Positions 1-3,901 of a stretch of DNA of 6,462 nt are shown here, in pieces. Source of the stretch: Deltaproteobacteria bacterium. GTDB taxonomy: Bacteria; Desulfobacterota; Desulfarculia; Adiutricales; Adiutricaceae. Position numbers and translations under genes: made by a program. The DNA lies in NCBI GenBank assembly GCA_031288745.1, contig JAITQT010000264.1:1-6462 (forward strand), written 5' to 3'. Every line of letters starts with the position of its first letter. Within the stretch, counting starts at the first letter, position 1. The notes beneath the pieces are model-generated. The model was given only the letters and a program-made list of their open reading frames with translations. It was not told the DNA's origin and searched no databases.

Positions 1-110
1 GCCACCCACATAGGCGTCAGGCCATCGGGTAATCCCCTTTCATTGGCAAAGTCGAACTTAATGGAATTAGTGCCTCTTCTATCGACGGGAAGGTCAAAAT
101 CGTAGATCAT
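1..110 (-). CDS. MalY/PatB-type C-S lyase (cystathionine beta-lyase), 5' end only
   Basis: Reading leftwards from an ATG at 108-110, the minus strand is open to the window edge (36 full codons). The product begins MIYDFDLPVDRRGTNSIKFD and ends at TPMWVA. The pattern YDFD..vDRRGTNS.K.D followed by PMWVAD is the N-terminal signature of the MalY/PatB branch of PLP-dependent fold-type I aminotransferases. These enzymes cleave the C-beta-S bond of cystathionine to homocysteine, pyruvate and ammonia, or act on cysteine conjugates. The PLP lysine and all other catalytic residues lie outside the window, so activity cannot be judged. A GAGGT at 122-126 (minus strand) is a possible ribosome binding site, although its spacing of about 12 nt is long. 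The start lies 22 bp after the stop of the cystathionine gamma-synthase-type gene on the same strand, the same order as metI-metC in Bacillus. This supports an operon and a transsulfuration role. The family call is confident; the substrate is inferred. Confidence 0.85.
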   Translation of the reverse strand, partial: MIYDFDLPVDRRGTNSIKFDFANERGLPDGLTPMWV

Positions 111-132
111 AATTATAAATTACCTCGAAAAC

Positions 133-1278
133 TTAACTAAGGGCTTGAGATAAATCTTCTATAATATCCTCGCTCGCCTCTACCCCCGCAGAAAGTCTTA
201 GGAGTCTTGAGTTGATGCCGAGGGCCTCACGGACCCTCTCGGGAAGGTCAGCGTGGGTCTGCAAAATGGGATAAGTTATTAACGTTTCCACACCCCCTAA
301 GCTTTCAGCGTAAAGGATCATCGAAACTCTCTCTAAAACGGCCTTAGCTAGCTCCTCGCTTTCCACCTCAAAAGAGAGCATAGCCCCGAAACCAGTAGAT
401 TGTGAAAGCGAAATTTCCCTTCCAGGGTGGTCTAAAAGACCAGGGTAGTAGACTTTATTGACCCTATGATGTCGCGTTAAAAACTCAGCTACAGCCAGGG
501 CATTGGCTTGGCTCTTTTCGATTCTTAATTTAAGCGTTTTAAGGCCCCTAATAATCAAAAAACTATCGAAAGGGGTTAGCCCTGAGCCCACGGTTTTAGT
601 GATATATCTTAGCTTTTCGGCCTTAAAGCAATCAGAGAGAATGATAAAACCACACAAAGTGTCGTTATGACCTCCTAAAAATTTAGTGCCGCTATGGACC
701 ACCAAATCGGCCCCCAACTCCAAAGGCCTTTGACAGATAGGCGTTAGGAAGGTGTTATCAACCGTAAGCATAATACGCGGGCCTATGGTCTTTCTAACGG
801 CCCTAATATCGGTTACCGTCATCATGGGATTAGAGGGGGTCTCAATAAAAACCATGGCCGTTTTATCAGATAGGGTCCTTTCCAAAAGCTTTTGATCGTT
901 AACGTCTATATAATCAAACTCTATCCCCAGCCGCGGTCCCGCTGCGTCAAAGAGCCGCACAGAGCCTCCGTAGAGATCGTTTGAGCAAATTATATGATCT
1001 CCTCGGTTAAAAAGGCCCAAAAGGGCGTCTAAGGCAGCCATGCCGCAAGAAAAGGCCAAGGCTTCGCTCCCGCCCTCTAAAGAGGCCATTAGCCGCTCGA
1101 GGGCTTGTCTAGTGGGATTTTGAACCCTAGCGTAATCAAAGCCAGTGCTTTGGCCCACCCCGGGATGGACGAAGGTGGCTGACTGATAAATGGGAACCGA
1201 GATGGCCCCGGTCTGGTTAAGGCTATCTTTGGCCCCGTGGATTAAAAGGCTTTCTAACTTCATCTTCTTTCTCGCCAT
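133..1278 (-). CDS. metB: Cystathionine gamma-synthase / gamma-lyase family enzyme (MetB/MetI type)
   Basis: This 381-aa cytosolic PLP enzyme belongs to the Cys/Met metabolism family, close to the usual MetB/MetI length of about 375-390 aa and shorter than O-acetylhomoserine sulfhydrylases (about 425 aa). Visible landmarks are TGFDYARVQNPTR (Tyr49 and Arg51, phosphate contacts from the neighbouring subunit), DLYGG (Tyr103, stacks on PLP), VDNTF (Asp174, pairs with the pyridine nitrogen), HSGTKFLGGHND (Lys199, Schiff base) and AESLGGVETLI (Glu325, a position kept in gamma-synthases and gamma-lyases). The C-terminus TYPILQTHADLPE...LLRLSAG resembles Bacillus MetI, remembered rather than searched. 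The expected reaction is O-acyl-homoserine plus cysteine to cystathionine. Gamma-lyase or direct sulfhydrylase activity cannot be excluded. Ser-Gly-Thr-Lys replaces the commoner Ser-Ala-Thr-Lys. ATG1278 follows AAGGGG closely; an alternative ATG six codons in (1263) follows a purine-rich GAGAAAGAAG. It is probably co-transcribed with the C-S lyase gene that follows. Confidence 0.9.
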   Translation of the reverse strand: MARKKMKLESLLIHGAKDSLNQTGAISVPIYQSATFVHPGVGQSTGFDYARVQNPTRQALERLMASLEGGSEALAFSCGMAALDALLGLFNRGDHIICSNDLYGGSVRLFDAAGPRLGIEFDYIDVNDQKLLERTLSDKTAMVFIETPSNPMMTVTDIRAVRKTIGPRIMLTVDNTFLTPICQRPLELGADLVVHSGTKFLGGHNDTLCGFIILSDCFKAEKLRYITKTVGSGLTPFDSFLIIRGLKTLKLRIEKSQANALAVAEFLTRHHRVNKVYYPGLLDHPGREISLSQSTGFGAMLSFEVESEELAKAVLERVSMILYAESLGGVETLITYPILQTHADLPERVREALGINSRLLRLSAGVEASEDIIEDLSQALS

Positions 1279-1283
1279 GAGCC

Positions 1284-1301
1284 CCTTAGCTTTGGCTAAG
1301 G
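1284..1301 (-). promoter_or_regulatory. Hairpin over the ribosome binding site of the metB-like gene
   Basis: On the minus strand, CCTTAGC, a 4-nt loop CAAA and GCTAAGG form a 7-bp perfect stem ending six nucleotides before ATG1278. The 3' arm contains the AAGG of the putative Shine-Dalgarno sequence AAGGGG. Folding would therefore occlude initiation at the first ATG while leaving the second ATG (1263) accessible. This may tune translation or choose the start; regulation is inferred from position alone. Confidence 0.4.
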
Positions 1302-1345
1302 CCTCTCCCGCCTAAAGCGAAAGAAGCGGCCAACTTTCCATCTAG

Positions 1346-1385
1346 GCTCGAGGCCCCAAAAAAGAAATTTTTTGGGGCCTCGAGC
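1346..1385. repeat. Perfect palindrome, 18-bp arms, 4-nt loop
   Basis: GCTCGAGGCCCCAAAAAA at 1346-1363 and its exact reverse complement at 1368-1385 are separated by GAAA. The centre is an A6/T6 tract, capped on the outside by a GC-rich block. It lies 68 bp upstream of the metB-like start, so it would fall in that gene's leader if the promoter is further out. It could act as a bidirectional terminator-like hairpin for transcripts entering from either side. However, no T-run follows the outer base of the stem on either strand, so a classical intrinsic terminator is not assured. A cruciform or protein-binding operator is an alternative. Confidence 0.6.
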
Positions 1386-1417
1386 TGGGGAAAATAAAAA
1401 TTAAGGCTTAAATATTA

Positions 1418-1702
1418 GTGTCCGTTCACAAATGTGAACGTTTAAGGGCCCGTTCACAAGAGAGAACGCTGCGGGGCCAAGCCTATTGAAAAGGACGACA
1501 CATACCGCAGCAAGGTAGCCCCCAATAGGAGCTTAGTAATTTTAACATTAATCAAAGTTAAAATATATGGTTGGAGCAGAGAGCTAAGTAGAAACGTTAA
1601 AAGAACTAATGTTAAAAACTTAAGGGTAAGCTAAAACTTAATTACAATTCGAAAGTCGCTACCAGCCGCAACGTGGGGAAAAAAGACTTGGTGAACGGTT
1701 AC
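1418..1702 (-). mobile_element. MITE-like element, copy A (285 bp), with 8-bp target duplication
   Basis: This is a non-coding element, the near-full-length reverse complement of copy C (about 88% identical by eye). Read on the minus strand it begins GTAACCGTTCACC and ends GTGAACGGACAC, so its two ends are imperfect inverted repeats (GTAACCGTTCA against GTGTCCGTTCA). It is flanked by perfect 8-bp direct repeats AAATATTA at 1410-1417 and 1703-1710, which shows it moved by transposition. It holds no transposase and no credible ORF. Internal structure on the minus strand comprises an ATTTTAAC/GTTAAAAT stem, an AGCTCC/GGGGCT stem, a GCTGCGG/CCGCAGC stem (arms 1468-1474 and 1505-1511) and two GTTCAC-type hairpins near the GTGTCC end (1451-1468 and 1423-1440). 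GTAA termini and 8-bp duplications are features of the IS66 family, so an IS66-type helper is the best guess. Mobilisation by another transposase is possible. Confidence 0.85.
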
Positions 1703-1710
1703 AAATATTA

Positions 1711-1952
1711 TAAGCCCGAAACGAGAGAACGCATTTTTTTGACTTTAGCAGAAAAACATTTGAAAAAAAAGGTTGACAACGGTCATTATTAATTTATAAT
1801 AGATTCAATTGACGATTTTGGCGGTCATAAAGCGTGGGGTGGAGGGTAGGTCTTCCATATTCTTGTATATTTTTTAATTAGCTTTATTGGAAATGTGTAA
1901 AACTTCATTTTTGAAGGCGATATAAAGCTATTGTTTGTGGGTTTTAATAGTT
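1711..1952. other. AT-rich non-coding spacer between element copies A and B
   Basis: This 242-bp stretch has no ORF with coding character on either strand. It contains one clear signal, the consensus promoter at 1773-1800, and runs of A and T. A small CTTCA-TTTT-TGAAG hairpin sits at 1903-1916. No tRNA, rRNA or recognised small RNA is visible downstream of the promoter. Confidence 0.5.
1773..1800 (+). promoter_or_regulatory. Consensus sigma-70 promoter without an evident gene
   Basis: TTGACA (1773-1778) and TATAAT (1795-1800) are both exact matches to the sigma-70 boxes, separated by 16 bp, with an A-run (1763-1770) just upstream that could serve as an UP element. Transcription would start near 1807 and run rightwards into element copy B and towards cysK, which begins over 600 bp further on. 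The -35 box overlaps a small palindrome, TGAC-AACG-GTCA (1774-1785). Either this once drove cysK and was pushed away by element insertion, or it makes an unrecognised small RNA. Confidence 0.6.
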
Positions 1953-2114
1953 GTAACCATTCACCAAGTCTTTTTTCCCCACGTTTTTGTTTAATGTTAA
2001 AATTACTAAGCTCCTAATAGGGGGCTACCTTGTTGTGGTACGTGTCTTCAAGCTTGGCACCGCATCGTTCTTTCTTGTGAACTGACTTAAACGTTCACAT
2101 TAGTGAACGGACAC
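1953..2114 (+). mobile_element. MITE-like element, copy B (162 bp, internally deleted)
   Basis: Copy B is in the same orientation as copy C. It keeps both ends (GTAACCATTCACC at the left, GTGAACGGACAC at the right). It lacks about 110 bp from the middle: the sequence jumps from the CCCCACGTT region near the left end straight to TTAATGTTAAAATTAC, and a further ten or so bases are missing inside the later stem-loop. The right-hand hairpins remain, including AGCTCC/GGGGCT and the terminal CGTTCAC/GTGAACG pair. Flanking octamers (TAATAGTT and AACTGCCG) do not match, so no target duplication survives. This is an older or rearranged derivative rather than a fresh insertion. Confidence 0.75.
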
Positions 2115-2327
2115 AACTGCCGCCTTAAGCTGCTGCTCATTGTCTGTGGAGGACCTGGTCCATTAAGCTAGCTTAAGAATCAACAGCCCTCCTAAAGAGA
2201 TTTGAATGACTTTTGTATTAGGCTCCTTAACAATCCCCTTAATTGCGTGAGGGGAAGATGTTAAAAGCTAAAAATAATAATAAAATTATTCTAATTTATT
2301 AATTTATTTGCTTATCAGTATAAACTG
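2115..2327. other. Non-coding region upstream of cysK
   Basis: No convincing gene is present. It holds palindromes GGACC-T-GGTCC (2151-2161) and TTAAGCTAGCTTAA (2163-2176), the 34-nt hairpin repeat (2231-2264), and a very AT-rich tract (about 2261-2325) rich in TTATTAAT-like words. The AT-rich tract could be an UP element or a curved-DNA region. A TATAAA at 2319-2324 has no good -35 partner. The only in-frame stretch, about 22 codons from a GTG at 2103, begins inside element B and shows no family resemblance. Confidence 0.45.
2231..2264 (+). repeat. 34-nt hairpin repeat, copy 1 (upstream of cysK)
   Basis: The sequence runs CAATCCCCTT, a variable middle, then GGGGAAGATGTTAA. CCCCT pairs with AGGGG to give a short hairpin. 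A second copy, about 29 of 34 identical, lies on the minus strand at 6281-6314. Most differences fall in the loop. Both copies sit ahead of a gene in the same orientation relative to it. The function is unknown; a regulatory RNA or DNA element, or a small dispersed repeat, are the options. Confidence 0.5.
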
Positions 2328-2366
2328 AAGGCCGGGTTCATCTCAAACGATGCCTCGGCCTTTTTT
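2328..2366 (+). terminator. Intrinsic terminator upstream of cysK
   Basis: AAGGCCG (2328-2334) pairs with CGGCCTT (2356-2362) across a 21-nt loop, and the stem runs into six T residues (2361-2366). It would stop plus-strand transcripts arriving from the orphan promoter or beyond, 63 nt before the cysK GTG. Because no gene lies just upstream, it could alternatively be an attenuator in a cysK leader. No recognisable S-box or T-box features accompany it. Confidence 0.7.
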
Positions 2367-2419
2367 ATTTCCTAATATAGGACTCACGGCTCGCCCGAAG
2401 GTCCATCAACATCACATAT

Positions 2420-2425
2420 GAGGTG
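2420..2425 (+). promoter_or_regulatory. Ribosome binding site that selects the cysK GTG start
   Basis: GAGGTG lies four bases before GTG2430. No Shine-Dalgarno-like sequence precedes the in-frame ATG at 2418 (upstream CATCAACATCACAT), and that ATG overlaps the ribosome binding site itself. The start is therefore placed at 2430. Confidence 0.75.
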
Positions 2426-2429
2426 TATC

Positions 2430-3365
2430 GTGGCTAAAATCGCGCAAAGTTTAACTGAACTCATTGGCAATACCCCGTTATTGCGGCTCAATCGTTATGG
2501 CCAGGCCCGCGGGGTCGGGGCCGACTTATTGGCTAAACTAGAATACTACAACCCCTTAGGCAGCGTTAAAGACCGTATCGCTTTAGCGATGATCGAAGAT
2601 GCGGAGCAGAAAGGTTTCTTAAAAAAAGACACCACCATCATCGAACCCACCAGTGGCAACACTGGTATCGGCTTGGCCTTCGTGGCTGCGGCCAAAGGCT
2701 ATAAGATTATTTTGGTCATGCCCGAAACCATGAGCCTTGAAAGACGCAAACTTCTTTATGCTTTAGGGGCTGAACTTAAGCTGACCCCAGGTAGCGAGGG
2801 CATGAAGGGGGCTATTAAGCAGGCCGAGGAACTTCATGCTCAAAACCCCAACTCCTACGTACCCCAGCAGTTTAATAACCCAGCCAACCCTGAGATCCAC
2901 CGTAAAACCACGGCCAAGGAAATCTTAGACGACACCGACGGCAAAGTCGACGCCATCATCGGCGGCGTGGGCACAGGCGGGACCATCAGCGGCGTGGGCG
3001 AAGTGCTAAAAAAACAAAACCCTAAAGTCCATGTGGTGGCCGTCGAGCCCTTCGATAGCTCCGTGCTTTCGGGCGAAAAACCAGGTCCTCACCAGATTCA
3101 AGGCATAGGGGCCGGCTTTGTGCCTCAGGTCTTTAACCGCGAAGTGGTCGACGAAATCTTTCGCGTTAAGACGCCCGACGCCTTCGAGTCCTCTCGCCAG
3201 GTCGGCGTGACCGAGGGATTGTTGGTAGGCATCTCTTCCGGGGCCGCCCTTTACGCCGCAACCGAAATCGCCAAGCGGCCCGAATTTAAAGGTAAGCAAG
3301 TGGTGGTCATCCTCCCTGACACTGGCGAACGCTACCTCTCCACTCAACTTTTTAATAAAGACTAA
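2430..3365 (+). CDS. cysK: Cysteine synthase A (O-acetylserine sulfhydrylase)
   Basis: This 311-aa PLP fold-type II enzyme converts O-acetylserine and sulfide to cysteine in the cytosol. Starting at GTG2430 gives MAKIAQSLTELIGNTPL, the canonical CysK N-terminus; starting at ATG2418 would add four atypical residues without a ribosome binding site. Motifs in order are NPLGSVKDR with the PLP lysine at residue 47, PTSGNTGIGLA (74-79 binds the substrate carboxylate), GGVGTGGTISG (178-188, the PLP phosphate loop), GAGFVP (about 227-232), GISSGAA (267-273, a Ser contacts the pyridine nitrogen) and PDTGERYLST near the C-terminus. All key residues are intact and the length is normal for the family. 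It stands alone as a plus-strand transcription unit, divergent from the metB-like operon, and supplies that operon's cysteine substrate. Intrinsic terminators lie on both sides. The promoter is not obvious: a TAATAT at 2373-2378 lacks a good -35. A close paralogue such as CysM is less likely given these motifs. Confidence 0.95.
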   Translation: MAKIAQSLTELIGNTPLLRLNRYGQARGVGADLLAKLEYYNPLGSVKDRIALAMIEDAEQKGFLKKDTTIIEPTSGNTGIGLAFVAAAKGYKIILVMPETMSLERRKLLYALGAELKLTPGSEGMKGAIKQAEELHAQNPNSYVPQQFNNPANPEIHRKTTAKEILDDTDGKVDAIIGGVGTGGTISGVGEVLKKQNPKVHVVAVEPFDSSVLSGEKPGPHQIQGIGAGFVPQVFNREVVDEIFRVKTPDAFESSRQVGVTEGLLVGISSGAALYAATEIAKRPEFKGKQVVVILPDTGERYLSTQLFNKD

Positions 3366-3384
3366 GAAGATAAAAAGCTTAGAT

Positions 3385-3425
3385 CTAAGGGAGGGATTTT
3401 TTTTATCTCTCCCCCCTTAGTTTTT
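3385..3425 (+). terminator. Intrinsic terminator of cysK
   Basis: CTAAGGGAGGGA (from 3385) can pair imperfectly with TCTCTCCCCCCTTAG (ending 3420) around a T-rich loop, followed by TTTTT (3421-3425). It starts 20 bp after the cysK stop codon, as expected for a Rho-independent terminator. Confidence 0.7.
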
Positions 3426-3455
3426 AAATTGGGTTTTTTAAGCTTCATTAAAAAA

Positions 3456-3739
3456 GTAACCGTTCAGCAAATCTTTTTTGCCCCACGTTGGGGCTGGTAG
3501 CGACTTTGTTGTAATTGAGTTTTAGCCTACCCTTAAGATCTTAACAGTAGTTCTTTTGAGGTTTCTACTTAGCTCTCTGCTCCAACCATATATTTTAACT
3601 TTTATTAATGTTAAAATTACTAAGCTCCTAATAGGGAGCTACATTGTTGCGGTACGTGTCTTCCCTTTCAATAGGCTTGACACCGCAACGTTCTCTTTTG
3701 TGAACGGGCCATTAAACGTTCACATTGGTGAACGGACAC
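3456..3739 (+). mobile_element. MITE-like element, copy C (284 bp), with 8-bp target duplication
   Basis: This is a full-length member of the same family as copies A and B, from GTAACCGTTCAGC to GTGAACGGACAC. The flanking octamer TTAAAAAA is repeated exactly at 3448-3455 and 3740-3747. Hairpins in order are ATTTTAAC/GTTAAAAT (3592-3599 with 3610-3617), AGCTCC/GGAGCT (3623-3628 with 3635-3640), GTTGCGGT/ACCGCAAC (3646-3653 with 3682-3689), CGTTCTC/GTGAACG (3689-3695 with 3700-3706) and CGTTCAC/GTGAACG (3717-3723 with 3728-3734). The last two place hairpins immediately inside one end, as in many transposon ends bound by a transposase. An 89-codon frame across it is chance. It landed between the cysK terminator and the shared convergent terminator. 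Confidence 0.85.
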
Positions 3740-3752
3740 TTAAAAAAATCGC

Positions 3753-3796
3753 AAGGTCCAAATTTAAAGCCAAAAGGCGGGTTAAATTTGGACCTT
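3753..3796. terminator. Bidirectional terminator between cysK and the TPR gene
   Basis: AAGGTCCAAATTTAA (3753-3767) is perfectly inverted at 3782-3796. The 14-nt loop itself contains GCC-AAAA-GGC. On the plus strand it is followed by a U-rich TATATTTTATTTT. On the minus strand it is followed after a few bases by a run of seven T residues. It would end the minus-strand TPR transcript about 105 bp after its stop codon, and any plus-strand read-through from cysK. The minus-strand T-run is the very octamer duplicated by element copy C. Confidence 0.8.
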
Positions 3797-3901
3797 TATA
3801 TTTTATTTTGCCTAGCCGCGATTGAGAGAAAAAATATTTTCAAACTTTCTAAACGAAAAAAATAGGCTTTTTTCGCAAGGCTAGGATCTTTTTTCCAGCC
3901 C

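Noticed and set aside
1893..1925. Ten-residue peptide MCKTSFLKAI downstream of the orphan promoter, as a cysteine-containing leader peptide
   Set aside because: Only one Cys codon, no ribosome binding site of quality, and no matching attenuator structure next to it.
1279..2429. SAM (S-box), T-box or cobalamin riboswitch ahead of the sulfur genes
   Set aside because: None of the conserved sequence blocks of these families could be found on either strand.
3006..3347. 113-codon minus-strand frame inside cysK
   Set aside because: It is antisense to a fully intact cysK with all motifs, has no ribosome binding site of note and no family resemblance; it reflects codon bias of the real gene.
1418..3739. 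Copies A and C as ends of a composite transposon carrying cysK
   Set aside because: Each copy has its own distinct 8-bp duplication, so they inserted independently; cysK looks native in codon style.
1418..3739. CRISPR array from the repeated segments
   Set aside because: Only three long repeats of unequal length in mixed orientation; no short regular repeat-spacer pattern.
3556..3825. 89-codon plus-strand frame
   Set aside because: It spans mobile element copy C, its end and the terminator beyond it; the sequence is explained by repeat structure and copy A does not preserve it as a gene.
3853..3875. CGAAAAAA/TTTTTTCG inverted repeat as the TPR gene terminator
   Set aside because: The stem is almost all A/T and weak; the 15-bp stem at 3753-3796 is the far better terminator.
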